The notes: generated from the sequence alone by a model not told the origin. Positions 1-8,856 are shown, counted from the stretch's first letter. The stretch is DNA of 64,000 nucleotides from a bacterium (GCA_004561545.1 SFVK01000001.1:1-64000); one strand, 5' to 3'. Program-made: numbers and translations.

Positions 1-327
1 GTATACTTCCTGTGAAAAAGGTACCATTGAGAACCACAACGGCCTGATCCGCCGATTCCTGCCAAAGGGAAAGAGAGTCGACAGTTACGATGAAGATACA
101 ATCCTGGGCGTGGAACTGTGGGCCAATGGTCTTCCGCGAAAGATTCTGGGGTACCGTACTCCGGATGAAGCATTCGAGGCAGAAATGGACCGGATATTTG
201 CGGTTTGACGCCGCGTTCCGGCCCAGTTTCGTCGCTCGCCTGCGGCTCTCTCCTCGACTGGGCCGGATATTCTTCAATAAGCAGACTTCTAACCAACTGA
301 ATGCTCAACTTGTTATTGCAATTTACG
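1..327 (+). mobile_element. 3' end of an IS30-family insertion sequence
   Basis: The left edge holds the transposase C-terminus (2-208), then about 120 bp of non-coding DNA with a 10-bp perfect inverted repeat (218-227 with 257-266). The right boundary is placed near 326-327 because the leftward ATPase fragment reads a run of tyrosine codons and then abruptly enters four unrelated codons and a stop. Those four codons would be the reverse complement of the IS tip. The left half of the element lies outside the window, so the matching inverted repeat and the target duplication cannot be checked here. Confidence 0.6.
2..208 (+). CDS. IS30-family transposase, C-terminal 68 residues (partial)
   Basis: Open from the window edge to TGA at 206-208. 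The residues include ENHNGLIRRFLPKG followed by VELWANGLPRKILGYRTPDE, the typical end of IS30-type DDE transposases. The Glu of ENHNG is the third catalytic acidic residue. The enzyme would cut and join the ends of its own element. The N-terminal helix-turn-helix and the two catalytic Asp residues lie upstream of the window, so it is unknown whether the gene is intact. Confidence 0.8.
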   Translation, partial: YTSCEKGTIENHNGLIRRFLPKGKRVDSYDEDTILGVELWANGLPRKILGYRTPDEAFEAEMDRIFAV

Positions 328-522
328 ATAATAATAATATTCCTTATAGTTGAATGAGCTCGGAAAAATCGGTTTGTTTCCGATAGTATACAGCATTGAT
401 TGAATCACTATCGTTTTTCCCTTATTATTTTCGTCGCTATATATGATATTGATCCCATCAGAAAATTCGCTTTCGATATATGCCTCATCAGTATTTCCCA
501 GCCCCACTTTAATAATTTTCAT
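313..522 (-). pseudogene. N-terminal fragment of a RecN/SMC-like P-loop ATPase, truncated by the IS
   Basis: About 65 native codons remain, starting at ATG 522 behind a strong Shine-Dalgarno (AAGGAGGG). Residues 24-38 (GINIIYSDENNKGKT) look like the first strand and Walker A loop of RecN/SMC-type ATPases found in accessory and defence loci. The reading frame runs into the IS30 end after a run of four Tyr and stops four codons later, so the rest of the ATPase and any partner genes are lost. The start codon overlaps the stop of the upstream integrase fragment. The original system cannot be named from this fragment. Confidence 0.55.
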
Positions 523-869
523 GGAAGTAATCCCTCCTTAATCTTTTCTATAAAATACTTATCTCCAATAGCTCCAATAATGTATTTTCTTATCGTGCGC
601 TCATATCCGCTCAATGTGTTTTCTCGCACACTCGCCGAGCGCATCTTCAACCATTTTTCGCAATACTCAGCTACTGTCGGATTATTCTTCCGGAATATTT
701 CATCCTCAATACTGCGCTTCATCTCAACGGATTTATCGTACAGCTCTTCAGGAGTCTGTGCATATAGCGAAATCCATTTTCCATCCGCATCCTGCATTCG
801 TGTTCTGTAATATTGAACCCCCCTCTTCATAATTGTTCCATATTCCGGCACTACTTTTTTTCTTGTCAT
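519..869 (-). pseudogene. Truncated phage-type tyrosine integrase (N-terminal domains only)
   Basis: 116 codons from ATG 869, which follows GGAGGAAGCAATA; an upstream in-frame ATG at 899 lacks a comparable site. The N-terminus (GTIMKRGVQYYRTRM...GKW) is the AP2-like arm-binding domain of Tn916/phage integrases. It is followed by the start of the SAM-like core-binding domain (NPTVAEYCEKWL ... ENTLSGYERTIRKYI). The family is about 380-400 residues; here the frame ends after IEKIKEGLLP with no catalytic domain (no R..HxxR..Y). The last codons are the Shine-Dalgarno region of the neighbouring ATPase gene, so a deletion probably fused the two. Confidence 0.7.
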
Positions 870-962
870 TATTGCTTCCTCCATTTTCTTGATATCCAAA
901 TTGATCTTTACTCTTTAATTATCCAGAATGCTGCTCCGGTTCTCAAGAATGTCGCTATATGT

Positions 963-993
963 AAAAAGAGCAGGGATTATCCCTACTCTTTTT
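963..993 (-). terminator. Intrinsic terminator (nearly symmetrical)
   Basis: AAAAAGAG.AGGGA, loop TTA, then TCCCT.CTCTTTTT, with one mismatched position. It lies just downstream of the leftward 61-residue gene and upstream of the integrase fragment. Confidence 0.75.
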
Positions 994-1018
994 GATCTCA
1001 TTCATGAAACTGTCTGGC

Positions 1019-1204
1019 CTATTCTGCATCCCACAGTGTAAAGGTATCCTCTAATATGCCCGCCAGTTCATCCGGCCGGTTATACTTCTGAATGACTGCT
1101 CGTTCTCTTTCTGTCAGATGGTCATACTTCAAGACATCTTCAGTTACTCCATCTACCTGTAAATCGTGGAGAATATTTTCTGGATATGATCGTTTTCTTG
1201 CCAT
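1019..1204 (-). CDS. Small hypothetical protein (61 aa) next to phage antirepressor
   Basis: Start at ATG 1204 is preferred over ATG 1222 because GGAAAGGAAAAG lies at the right distance upstream. The product is highly charged (MARKRSYPENILHDLQ...) and acidic towards the C-terminus, has no membrane segment or Cys pair, and matches no family I recognise. It lies 30 bp downstream of the BRO/KilAC-type gene on the same strand and is followed by a terminator, so the two were probably co-transcribed in the ancestral element. Function unknown. Confidence 0.5.
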   Translation of the reverse strand: MARKRSYPENILHDLQVDGVTEDVLKYDHLTERERAVIQKYNRPDELAGILEDTFTLWDAE

Positions 1205-1234
1205 GCTTCTTTTCCTTTCCATTCCATTTCAAAT

Positions 1235-1963
1235 TCATATAGGAGCTATATGTAACGGGCAGCGTTTGTCTGCAAAAGGCATCAGCCAGCCACTCGGACT
1301 GCGGTACAGATAGCGATGATCCAGTAAGAGAGCCACTGCCGTCTTCTCCGGGATTCCGATTTCCTTACAGAAATTTCGGATGCAGGTGCAATCTTCCGAA
1401 TTCACAAAGGTGTCGAAGTAGTCTGCCTTGGGCTGTGCCGCATCCAGCTGTTTGCGGATACCCTCAAGCTGCTCCCTCTCGGCTACAAGCTCCTGCGCCA
1501 GGGTGTAGATGACCTCCGGATGCTGAATCACCTGATCCAAAATGGAATCGCTCATATACACACCATGCTTGCGAATAGACGGGAGAACTTCATCAAACAC
1601 CCAGTGTTCAAATCGTTCTGCCGATGGCAGCTTGCTGTGAACGATCAGCCGGTAAACATCGCCTTCTGTGATAAAGGAGATTTCAACGACCTGCTCTCCA
1701 GCATCCCCATACTGATTCACCTTCTGCACGACCCCCTCGCGTTTCGTTAGGGGGCCTCTGCAATGGCGTTTCACTGCGGCATAGGGATTCACATACCCCA
1801 ACGCTTTCGCCACGTCGCTTGCACAGAAGAAGGTCTTGCCTGCCTCCTGCAACACGCGGATCGAACCAAACTCCTGGTTCTCAAACACTTCCATCATCTG
1901 CCTCGACTTTCCGCCATGACTGCCCACATCGGTGTCATGGGTCTTCTGATTGAAATCCGTCAT
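1235..1963 (-). CDS. Phage antirepressor, BRO-N plus KilAC domains
   Basis: 242 residues from ATG 1963 behind AGGAGGTAACAGGT. Residues about 26-135 form a BRO-N domain (FGSIRVLQEAGKTFFCASDVAKALGY is the hallmark, cited here only in part as FFCASDVAKALGY; later FEHWVFDEVLPSIRKHG). Residues about 140-232 are a coiled linker and a KilAC DNA-binding domain (KADYFDTFV ... YRSPSGWLMPFADK). Such proteins antagonise prophage repressors. The usual KilAC ending (a GYF-type segment and a further 30 or so residues) is replaced by RCPLHIAPI, so the C-terminus may be truncated. No repressor or other phage gene is nearby, making it an orphan of a decayed prophage or conjugative element. Confidence 0.8.
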   Translation of the reverse strand: MTDFNQKTHDTDVGSHGGKSRQMMEVFENQEFGSIRVLQEAGKTFFCASDVAKALGYVNPYAAVKRHCRGPLTKREGVVQKVNQYGDAGEQVVEISFITEGDVYRLIVHSKLPSAERFEHWVFDEVLPSIRKHGVYMSDSILDQVIQHPEVIYTLAQELVAEREQLEGIRKQLDAAQPKADYFDTFVNSEDCTCIRNFCKEIGIPEKTAVALLLDHRYLYRSPSGWLMPFADKRCPLHIAPI

Positions 1964-2013
1964 ACCTGTTACCTCCTACTCAAATTTGTCTCGCCGCATT
2001 TCGGGCGAAAAAA

Positions 2014-2062
2014 ATAGAGCCTCGACCCATTCTCGTTTTCAAAGAATGAGCCAAGGCTCTAT
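2014..2062. repeat. 49-bp imperfect inverted repeat upstream of the antirepressor
   Basis: ATAGAGCC at 2014-2021 pairs with GGCTCTAT at 2055-2062. The adjoining arms (TCGACCCATTCT and AGAATGAGCCAA) continue the pairing with a few mismatches. It lies about 50 bp upstream of the leftward antirepressor gene. It could be a leader hairpin, an operator or the end of a mobile element. Confidence 0.55.
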
Positions 2063-2122
2063 GTAAATCAGTCAAGTATGTGTTCGTCAGTCGATGGCAA
2101 AATTGGACTTCATTTGCTCCTA

Positions 2123-2184
2123 TTGTCCACCAGTAATTTAACCCATAAGAGGTCAAAATGGGCTTGTCCACCAGTAATTTGACC
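2123..2184. repeat. Two direct 21-bp repeats, possibly an IS21-type end
   Basis: TTGTCCACCAGTAATTT-ACC occurs at 2123-2143 and 2164-2184, differing at one position, with a 41-bp period. Short direct repeats with this kind of spacing are known near the ends of IS21-family elements. No istA or istB gene is present here, so at most a solo end remains. The family assignment is inference. Confidence 0.45.
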
Positions 2185-2254
2185 ACTATAAACCCATAAA
2201 TTTCCGTTCAAATTCCATCAAAACCGAACAGGCCAGACAGAATTTTGGGCATAG

Positions 2255-2291
2255 AAAAAGCCCGGAAAATGGCGTATTTCCGGGCTTTTTT
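2255..2291 (-). terminator. Terminator of the rplM-rpsI operon
   Basis: Perfect 14-bp stem: AAAAAGCCCGGAAA, 8-nt loop, TTTCCGGGCTTTTT. It is U-tailed on both strands and lies 20 bp beyond the rpsI stop codon. It also marks the border between the mobile-element remnants and the conserved chromosome. Confidence 0.9.
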
Positions 2292-2310
2292 AGCATTTTT
2301 AAGTTGTAGA

Positions 2311-2709
2311 TTATCGCTTGCTGAACTGCGGTGCACGACGAGCGGCTTTGAGGCCGTATTTCTTGCGCTCCTTCATACGAGGATCGCGGGTGAGGAAGCC
2401 GGCCTTCTTGAGAACGGGGCGCAGCTCGGGATCGTACTGCAGCAGGGCGCGGGACAGGCCATGGCGGATTGCGCCGGCCTGGCCGGAGGTGCCGCCGCCG
2501 ACAACGTTCACAACGATGTCGAACTTGCCCTCGGTGGAGGTCAGCGCCATCGGGCTGCGGACCATCAGCTTGAGGGTCTCGAGGCCGAAGTAATCGTCGA
2601 TATCACGGCCGTTGATGGTGATCTTGCCGGTGCCATTGTAGACGCGGACGCGGGCAACGGAATGCTTACGACGGCCGGTGCCGTAGAAATACTGTTTGGT
2701 TTCGTACAT
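2311..2709 (-). CDS. rpsI: 30S ribosomal protein S9
   Basis: 132 residues, full family length. The opening [17 protein letters not shown] and the ending APQFSKR are diagnostic; the C-terminal Ser-Lys-Arg tail reaches the P-site tRNA in the 30S subunit. It follows rplM by 17 bp in the conserved rplM-rpsI pair and shares its promoter at 3252-3280. A strong terminator follows. Confidence 0.98.
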   Translation of the reverse strand: MYETKQYFYGTGRRKHSVARVRVYNGTGKITINGRDIDDYFGLETLKLMVRSPMALTSTEGKFDIVVNVVGGGTSGQAGAIRHGLSRALLQYDPELRPVLKKAGFLTRDPRMKERKKYGLKAARRAPQFSKR

Positions 2710-2726
2710 CTTCTATTGCCTCCTTA

Positions 2727-3158
2727 TTAAAGTTCCACGACTTCGGGCTTCTGGGCGGTGTGCAGATGCTCAGCGTTCTTGTAGCAGTGCAGACGGGTCA
2801 TAGCCTTGGCGCCGATGGTGTTGGAAGGAACCATGCCCTTCACAGCGTAGGTCATGGCCTTGTCGCTGTTCTGAGCCATCAGGGTCTTGTACTGGGTTTC
2901 CTTCAGGCCGCCGATCCAGCCGGAATGGGTGCGATGGAACTTTTTCTCCATCTTCTTGCCGGTCAGAACAGCCTCATCGCAGTTGATGATGATGACGTGA
3001 TCCCCGCAATCAACGTTGGGGGTGAAATTGACCTTGTTCTTGCCGCGGAGCAGAACGGCGGCCTTGGCAGCGACGCGGCCCAGCGGTTTGCCAGCAGCAT
3101 CGATCACATACCACTTGCGGTCAGCCATCTCAGCGGGCTTGGCGAGAGTAGTGCTCAT
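2727..3158 (-). CDS. rplM: 50S ribosomal protein L13
   Basis: 143 residues from ATG 3158, chosen because GGAGG lies 9 nt upstream; longer in-frame starts have no ribosome site. RKWYVIDAAGKPLGRVA, GDHVIIINCD and the basic K-rich centre are typical of L13, an early-assembly large-subunit protein. It is the first gene of the rplM-rpsI operon. The roughly 90-nt leader contains a short CACCG...CGGTG hairpin that could serve in L13 autoregulation, as known in other Firmicutes; this is not demonstrated here. Confidence 0.97.
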   Translation of the reverse strand: MSTTLAKPAEMADRKWYVIDAAGKPLGRVAAKAAVLLRGKNKVNFTPNVDCGDHVIIINCDEAVLTGKKMEKKFHRTHSGWIGGLKETQYKTLMAQNSDKAMTYAVKGMVPSNTIGAKAMTRLHCYKNAEHLHTAQKPEVVEL

Positions 3159-3251
3159 AGTTTGAATCCTCCATGTTTTATAGTAACGCATCCGAATCAT
3201 TCGGTGTATCTGGAGCACCGTTTTGGGCGGTGCAGACTTCGCGCAAGTGTG

Positions 3252-3280
3252 ATTATAGCAAACCGGGCTGCGTTCGTCAA
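3252..3280 (-). promoter_or_regulatory. Promoter of rplM-rpsI
   Basis: On the minus strand TTGACG (3280-3275), 17-bp spacer, TATAAT (3257-3252). The rest of 3159-3483 holds the rplM leader and, on the plus strand, a TATAAT-like -10 (3433-3438) for the following rightward operon with only a weak -35. Confidence 0.85.
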
Positions 3281-3483
3281 GGTTTTTGTGGCATTATTTT
3301 AATTTATTCTTGCGTGCCTCTTGAATTCTCCCGTTTTCTTTTGTTTTCTCTCGTTTTTGAATATGGCATTTTGCTGTTTGGAAGTGCCGGGCTTTCCTGC
3401 GGCGGGCACTGGTAAACAGCGCAGCGTTGTGTTATAATAAAGGCCGGTTTCCTTTGATAAAAGGGATAAGGGGTGATGGGAAG

Positions 3484-4239
3484 ATGCAGCGTTTGGAGGG
3501 CCTGCTCCGCAAGGCGGTGCAGGATTATGAGATGATCGCGCCGGGGGACCGCATCTGTGTGGGGGTCTCGGGCGGCAAGGACAGCGTGGCGCTGACGGTG
3601 GCGCTGGGGCGCCTGCGCCGTTATCTGGGGGTCCCCTATGAAGTGGTTGCCGTGACGCTGGACCCCCGGTTTGGCGGGGTAAAGACCGATTATTCGCCGC
3701 TGGCGGACCTGTTTGCCCGCGAGGGCATCCCCTATGAGATCCGCCGCACCGACATCGGTCCGGTGGTCTTTGATTACCGGAAAGAGTCCAATCCCTGTGC
3801 GCTGTGCGCCAAACTGCGCCGCGGCACACTGCACACGGCCGCCAAGGAGCTGGGATGCAACAAGGTGGCCCTGGGACACCATCTGGACGACGCGGTGGAA
3901 ACCTTTTACATGAATCTGTGGCGGGAGGGACGCATCGGGTGCTTCTCCCCTGTCACCTACCTGTCCCGCCGGGATCTGACCCTGATCCGGCCGATGATTC
4001 TGGCCACCGAGGCGGAGGTCCGCAGCGCGGTACACCGCGCCGGGCTGCCGGTCATCAAGAGCCGCTGCCCCGCCGACGGTGTGACCGTGCGGGAGGACAC
4101 CAAGAATTTTGTGCGGGAGATGAGCCGCAAGGACCCGGCGTTCCGGCAAAAGACGCTGCACGCCTTGCAGGAAAGCGGCATTGACGGGTGGAAACCGGTA
4201 CATACCGGCAGAAAAATAGAGTGGGAGGCGGCGAAATGA
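3484..4239 (+). CDS. TtcA-like PP-loop tRNA-thiolation ATPase
   Basis: 251 residues from ATG 3484, behind AAGGGG. PP-loop SGGKDS at residues 29-34, the C-x2-C pair at Cys105/Cys108 (NPCALC), GHHLDDA at 131-137 and a third Cys at 195. These three cysteines bind the iron-sulfur cluster in TtcA, which adenylates C32 of certain tRNAs and replaces its oxygen with sulfur. Homologues in this phylum are usually annotated as tRNA 2-thiocytidine or TilS-like proteins, and the substrate is not proved here. The stop overlaps the alr start (ATGA), so translation is coupled. Confidence 0.85.
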   Translation: MQRLEGLLRKAVQDYEMIAPGDRICVGVSGGKDSVALTVALGRLRRYLGVPYEVVAVTLDPRFGGVKTDYSPLADLFAREGIPYEIRRTDIGPVVFDYRKESNPCALCAKLRRGTLHTAAKELGCNKVALGHHLDDAVETFYMNLWREGRIGCFSPVTYLSRRDLTLIRPMILATEAEVRSAVHRAGLPVIKSRCPADGVTVREDTKNFVREMSRKDPAFRQKTLHALQESGIDGWKPVHTGRKIEWEAAK

Positions 4240-5435
4240 GGGACGATCTGTTTGAAAAGCACTGCTGGGCCGAGATTGATCTGGACGCGGTGCGCAGCAA
4301 TTTTTCTTTGATTCAAAACACGGTGGGCGGTCCGGTGGCGGCTGTGGTCAAGGCGGATGCCTACGGCCACGGCGCGGCGGTGGTGGCGCCGGTACTGGAG
4401 CAGGCGGGAGCCGCGGCATTCGCCGTGAGCTGTCTGGCCGAGGCAAAGCACCTGCGGCGGCACGGCATCCGCAAGCCCATCCTGATTCTGGGATATACCG
4501 ATCCCGCCTGCACCCGGGAGCTGGCCGCCGGCTGCATCACCCAGGCGGTCTTTTCGGAAGAGTACGCGGCGGCGCTTTCGGCCGCTGCCGCCGGGATTGG
4601 AGCCGAGGTCCACTGTCATTTCAAGGTGGACACCGGCATGGGCCGCATTGGGTTCTGCGCCCGCACCGACTTTTCGGCGGCGGTTGCCGCCATGGAGCGG
4701 TGTGCTGCCCTGCCCGGGCTGCGCTTCACCGGGATTTTTCAGCACTTTGCCGTGGCCGACAGCGTCACGGAGGAAAACGTTGCCTACACCGAGGAGCAGC
4801 ACAGCCTGTTCCTGAAGGTTGTGGAGCGGCTGAAACAGGACGGCATTTCGCTGAACACCGTCCACTGTGCCAACTCCGCCGCCCAGATGCGCCACCCCGA
4901 ATGGCGGTGCGACCTGACCCGGGCCGGCATCATTCTGTACGGGCTGGACCCCAGCACCGAGGTGCATTTTGACGGTCTGCGGCCGCCCATGACGCTGAAA
5001 GCCATGGTGACCTATGTGAAGGAGCTTGCTCCCGGCCAGAGTGTGAGCTATGGCCGGACCTTTACCGCCGCGACGCCCCGGACCGTGGCAACTGTCTGTG
5101 TGGGCTACGCCGACGGGTATCCGCGGATGCTCTCGGGCACCCAGGGCGGCGGGGTGATGTCCGTTCACGGCCGGCCCGCGCCCGTGCTGGGCCGGGTCTG
5201 CATGGACCAGACGCTGGTGGATGTGACCGGCATTCCCGGCGTCAGGATGGGAGATGAGGTGACGGTGTTTGGCCCGGACAATGCCGCCCTCGGGGCCGAT
5301 ACGGCGGACACCATCGCCGAAAAGACCGGCACCATCAACTATGAAATTGTCTGTGGCATCGCCCGCCGAGTGCCGCGCATCTATCTTCAGGGCGGTGCGC
5401 CGGTTTGTATTTGGAACGATTTGGAGGAAACCTGA
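4236..5435 (+). CDS. alr: Alanine racemase
   Basis: 399 residues. Start ATG 4236 overlaps the previous stop; a start 48 nt upstream is possible but is less consistent with the family. The pyridoxal-phosphate lysine is Lys39 ([11 protein letters not shown]) and the opposite-face catalytic tyrosine is Tyr273 ([10 protein letters not shown]). It interconverts L- and D-alanine in the cytoplasm to supply peptidoglycan stems. It sits between the tRNA-thiolation gene and lepA with overlapping junctions at both ends, so the three are one transcript. Confidence 0.97.
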   Translation: MRDDLFEKHCWAEIDLDAVRSNFSLIQNTVGGPVAAVVKADAYGHGAAVVAPVLEQAGAAAFAVSCLAEAKHLRRHGIRKPILILGYTDPACTRELAAGCITQAVFSEEYAAALSAAAAGIGAEVHCHFKVDTGMGRIGFCARTDFSAAVAAMERCAALPGLRFTGIFQHFAVADSVTEENVAYTEEQHSLFLKVVERLKQDGISLNTVHCANSAAQMRHPEWRCDLTRAGIILYGLDPSTEVHFDGLRPPMTLKAMVTYVKELAPGQSVSYGRTFTAATPRTVATVCVGYADGYPRMLSGTQGGGVMSVHGRPAPVLGRVCMDQTLVDVTGIPGVRMGDEVTVFGPDNAALGADTADTIAEKTGTINYEIVCGIARRVPRIYLQGGAPVCIWNDLEET

Positions 5436-7243
5436 TGGCTCGCGACAACATCCGCAATTTCTGCATCATCGCCCACATTGACCACGGCAAATCCACGCTG
5501 TCGGACCGCATTCTGGAGCTGACGGACAGCGTGGACAAGCGCACCATGGAGGACCAGATTCTGGACGACATGGAGCTGGAACGGGAGCGCGGCATCACCA
5601 TCAAGGCCCGCGCCGTGACCATGCGTTACACCGCCGATGACGGCCAGGAATATGAATTCAACCTCATTGACACACCGGGCCATGTGGACTTCTCCTATGA
5701 GGTCAGCCGCAGCCTGGCCGCCTGCGAGGGCGCCATTCTGGTGGTGGACGCCAGCCAGGGCGTGGAGGCCCAGACGCTGGCCAACTGCTATCTGGCCATT
5801 GACCACAATCTGGAAGTGGTGCCCATCCTGAACAAAATCGACCTGCCCAGCGCCGACCCCGACGCAGTGGCCCGGGAAGTGGAGGACGTCATCGGTCTGC
5901 CCTGCATGGACGCGCCCCGGGTGAGCGCCAAAATGGGCGTCAACATCAGGGAGGTTCTGGAGCGCGTGGTGAAGGATGTGCCCCCGCCCCAGGGCAACCC
6001 CGACGCGCCGCTGAAAGCGCTGATCTTTGACTCCATCTATGACAGCTACAAGGGCGTCATTGTTTATGTCCGCGTGTTTGAGGGCACCGTGCGCCCCGGC
6101 GACACCATCCGCCTGATGAGCACCGGCGCCACCTTCCAGCTGGTGGAGGTGGGGCACATGGGCGCGACGTCGCTGGCCCCCTGTGACAAGCTGGAGGCCG
6201 GCGAGGTGGGCTATCTGACCGCCTCCATCAAGACGGTGCGGGACACCCGCGTGGGCGATACCGTCACACTGGCGGAGCGGCCCACCGCCGAGGCGCTGCC
6301 CGGGTTCCGCAAGGTGACACCGATGGTGTTCTGCGGCATCTACCCCGCCGACGGCGCCGATTATCCCGATTTGAAGGACGCCCTGGAAAAATTGCAGCTC
6401 AACGATGCCTCGCTGAGCTTTGAGCCGGAAACCAGCGCGGCCCTGGGCTTTGGGTTCCGCTGCGGTTTTCTGGGGCTGCTGCACATGGAAATCATCACCG
6501 AGCGCCTGGAGCGGGAGTTTGATCTGGATCTGATTACCACAACCCCCGGCGTTCAGTATCGCCTGACGCTGACCGACGGCACGGTGGAGGTGATCGACAA
6601 TCCCTCGGCCTACCCCGACCCGGCGCGCATCGCCAGGGCGGAGGAGCCTTTTGTGGATGCCCACATCTACACCCCCAACGACTATGTGGGACCGCTGATG
6701 GACCTATGCCAGTCCAAGCGCGGCGTGCTCATTGCCATGGATTACATGGACGAAACGCGGGTGGATCTTCATTACCAGATGCCTCTGGGCGAGATTGTCT
6801 ACGACTTCTTTGATGCCATCAAGAGCCGCAGCCGCGGTTACGCCAGCTACGACTACGCTTGGGAGGGCTGGCATTCCTCCAACCTTGTCAAGCTGGACTT
6901 TTTGCTCAATGGCGAGATTGTGGACGCGCTCTCCATGATCGTCTTTGCCGACAACGCCTACGCCAAAGGGCGGCGCATCTGCGAGAAGCTCAAGGAGAAC
7001 ATTCCCCGCGCGCTGTTTGAAATTCCCGTTCAGGCCGCAGTCGGCGGCAAGATCATTGCGCGGGAGACCGTCAAGGCAATGCGCAAGGACGTTCTGGCCA
7101 AATGCTACGGCGGCGACATCACCCGCAAGAAAAAGCTGCTGGAAAAGCAGAAGGCCGGCAAAAAGAAGATGCGCAAGCTGGGCAGCGTGACCCTGCCCAG
7201 CGAGGCGTTCACCGCCGTGCTCAAGCTGGATTCCGACAGCTGA
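5435..7243 (+). CDS. lepA: Elongation factor 4 (ribosomal back-translocase)
   Basis: 602 residues. The ATG shares one base with the alr stop (TGATG) and has GGAGG 9 nt upstream. G1 [10 protein letters not shown]3 DTPGHVDF and G4 NKID lie in the N-terminal GTPase domain. The LepA-specific [11 protein letters not shown] and the basic C-terminal domain ([19 protein letters not shown]) follow. EF4 acts on stalled or assembling ribosomes. It is the last gene of a three-gene operon and is followed by a strong terminator. Confidence 0.98.
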   Translation: MARDNIRNFCIIAHIDHGKSTLSDRILELTDSVDKRTMEDQILDDMELERERGITIKARAVTMRYTADDGQEYEFNLIDTPGHVDFSYEVSRSLAACEGAILVVDASQGVEAQTLANCYLAIDHNLEVVPILNKIDLPSADPDAVAREVEDVIGLPCMDAPRVSAKMGVNIREVLERVVKDVPPPQGNPDAPLKALIFDSIYDSYKGVIVYVRVFEGTVRPGDTIRLMSTGATFQLVEVGHMGATSLAPCDKLEAGEVGYLTASIKTVRDTRVGDTVTLAERPTAEALPGFRKVTPMVFCGIYPADGADYPDLKDALEKLQLNDASLSFEPETSAALGFGFRCGFLGLLHMEIITERLEREFDLDLITTTPGVQYRLTLTDGTVEVIDNPSAYPDPARIARAEEPFVDAHIYTPNDYVGPLMDLCQSKRGVLIAMDYMDETRVDLHYQMPLGEIVYDFFDAIKSRSRGYASYDYAWEGWHSSNLVKLDFLLNGEIVDALSMIVFADNAYAKGRRICEKLKENIPRALFEIPVQAAVGGKIIARETVKAMRKDVLAKCYGGDITRKKKLLEKQKAGKKKMRKLGSVTLPSEAFTAVLKLDSDS

Positions 7244-7264
7244 GCCCCTGTGCCGCACACAGAG

Positions 7265-7314
7265 AAACCGCCGGACGGCCGGCCCTTCCAAAGGGCGCCG
7301 TTCGGCGGTTTTTT
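7265..7314 (+). terminator. Terminator after lepA
   Basis: Long stem AAACCGCCGGACGGC / GCCGTTCGGCGGTTT with an inner GGCCCTT..AAGGGC hairpin, followed by a T tract. It lies 22 bp after the lepA stop. Confidence 0.9.
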
Positions 7315-7423
7315 GTTATTTCGTTCTTTTCCGCTCAATGGCGCCAGCTCCGACATTGCGTCAAAGGGTGCGATCCTGCTCCACAAAGAGCATCCAATCT
7401 GCCGGAGCGCGGCGCACAGGCGA

Positions 7424-8545
7424 TCAGACGTCCTCCAGCTCACCGCGGGAGCTGGCTTTCAGGTAGGCGTAGATAAAACCGTCCAGGTCGCCGTCCATCA
7501 CCGCCTGTACGTTGCCGCTCTCATAGTTGGTGCGGTGGTCCTTGACCAGCGTGTAGGGCATAAAGACATAGCTGCGGATCTGGTGGCCCCAGGCAATCTC
7601 ATTCTGGACGCCCTTGATGTCGTCAATCTTATCCTTATGCTGCTGCAGGGCAATCTGGTAGAGCTTGGCCTTGAGCATTTCCATGGCGTATTCCCGGTTC
7701 TGCAGCTGGCTGCGCTGGGTCTGGCAGGCGGTCACAATGCCGGTGGGCTTGTGAATCAGACGCACCGCAGAGGAGGTCTTGTTGATATGCTGGCCGCCGG
7801 CGCCGGAGGAGCGGTAGACCTGCATCTCGATGTCAGCGGGGTTGATTTCCACCTTGATGTTGTTGTCCAGCTCGGGCATGACCTCCAGGCTGGCAAAGCT
7901 GGTCTGACGCCGGGCGTTGGCATCAAAGGGGCTGATGCGCACCAGACGGTGGACGCCGTTCTCGCTCTTGAGCATACCGTAGGCGTTGGGGCCTTTAATC
8001 ATCATGGAGGCGGACTTGATGCCGGCTTCATCGCCGTCCAGCACATCCAGAACCTCCACCGAATAGCCGTGGGCCTCGGCCCAGCGGGTGTACATACGGG
8101 TGAGCATCTCGGCCCAATCCTGCGCCTCGGTCCCGCCGGTGCCGGCGTGGAAGGTCAGAATGGCGTTGGCGTGGTCATATTCGCCGTTGAGCATTGTCAT
8201 GAGCTGAAGCTCATCGATGGCTTTTTCCACGGCGCTGACGGCCTCCTCGCCCTCAGCCGCCAGGGAGGGATCGTTCTCCTCCTCAATCATTTCCAGCAGG
8301 GTTTCCGCTTCCTCATACTGGGTGGACAGCTTGCCGAAGCGCTCCAGCTTGTTCTTTACCTCGCCCATCTCGCTGATGACCTTCTGGCTGCGTTCCTGGT
8401 CATCGTAAAAGCCGGGCATGGTCATCTGGTGCTCCAGCTCGGCCAGGCGCTTCTCGCTTGCCTCGATGGAGAGCGCGTCCCGCAGGTCGTCCACCGCCGT
8501 CCTGAGGCCGCCCAGCTTGGATTTGAGTTCGTCAATGGTGATCAT
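7424..8545 (-). CDS. prfB: Peptide chain release factor 2, no programmed frameshift
   Basis: 373 residues from ATG 8545, with GAGGGG 6 nt upstream. The stop-codon tripeptide SPF is at residues 205-207 and the peptidyl-hydrolysis GGQ at 250-252, so this is RF2 (reads UGA and UAA). In many bacteria codons around 25 contain an in-frame UGA and a +1 shift for autoregulation. Here the equivalent stretch (DLRDALSIEASEKRL) is continuously open, so that control is absent. It is monocistronic and convergent with lepA. Confidence 0.97.
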   Translation of the reverse strand: MITIDELKSKLGGLRTAVDDLRDALSIEASEKRLAELEHQMTMPGFYDDQERSQKVISEMGEVKNKLERFGKLSTQYEEAETLLEMIEEENDPSLAAEGEEAVSAVEKAIDELQLMTMLNGEYDHANAILTFHAGTGGTEAQDWAEMLTRMYTRWAEAHGYSVEVLDVLDGDEAGIKSASMMIKGPNAYGMLKSENGVHRLVRISPFDANARRQTSFASLEVMPELDNNIKVEINPADIEMQVYRSSGAGGQHINKTSSAVRLIHKPTGIVTACQTQRSQLQNREYAMEMLKAKLYQIALQQHKDKIDDIKGVQNEIAWGHQIRSYVFMPYTLVKDHRTNYESGNVQAVMDGDLDGFIYAYLKASSRGELEDV

Positions 8546-8856
8546 ATCGTTACCCCTCGGTTTATTTTCAGTCATACAAAGTAAGTATAACCCAAACCCC
8601 GGGGCTTGTAAAGGGGGAACTTTGCGCTGAAAGGCCCGGTTTTCTCCTCTGCTGCCCGCACGGAAACGGTTTGCAGGCTCTTGGCGAAAGTCCTTCGTCC
8701 GTTTCCTATGGAAAATCCGAATCCGGTTTTTCAGAAAATATCCCTGTTTTATGGTGTTGTTCACGGAATTTTCTTTGCTTTCCCATAGTATGTGGTGTAT
8801 AATAATGATGTATTATTCTGCCCTTTGGGCAGACCCAACAAATTCGGAGGAAACCA
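8546..8856. other. Divergent intergenic region, prfB / RING protein
   Basis: 311 bp with no gene I can support. It holds the prfB Shine-Dalgarno at its left end and the rightward promoter at 8775-8803. I see no convincing structured RNA. Confidence 0.6.
8775..8803 (+). promoter_or_regulatory. Probable promoter of the RING protein gene
   Basis: TTGCTT (8775-8780), 17-bp spacer, perfect TATAAT (8798-8803), about 50 bp upstream of the start codon. Confidence 0.6.

Noticed and set aside
2123..2184. CRISPR array
   Set aside because: Only two 21-bp units 20 bp apart, no further copies and no cas genes.
1980..2186. 68-codon minus-strand frame over the direct repeats
   Set aside because: It reads through the repeats and the 49-bp hairpin, has no ribosome site and no resemblance to a protein family.
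7424..8764. A longer RF2 beginning at 8764 or 8575
   Set aside because: The extra N-terminal residues do not match the family, and only ATG 8545 has a well-placed ribosome site.
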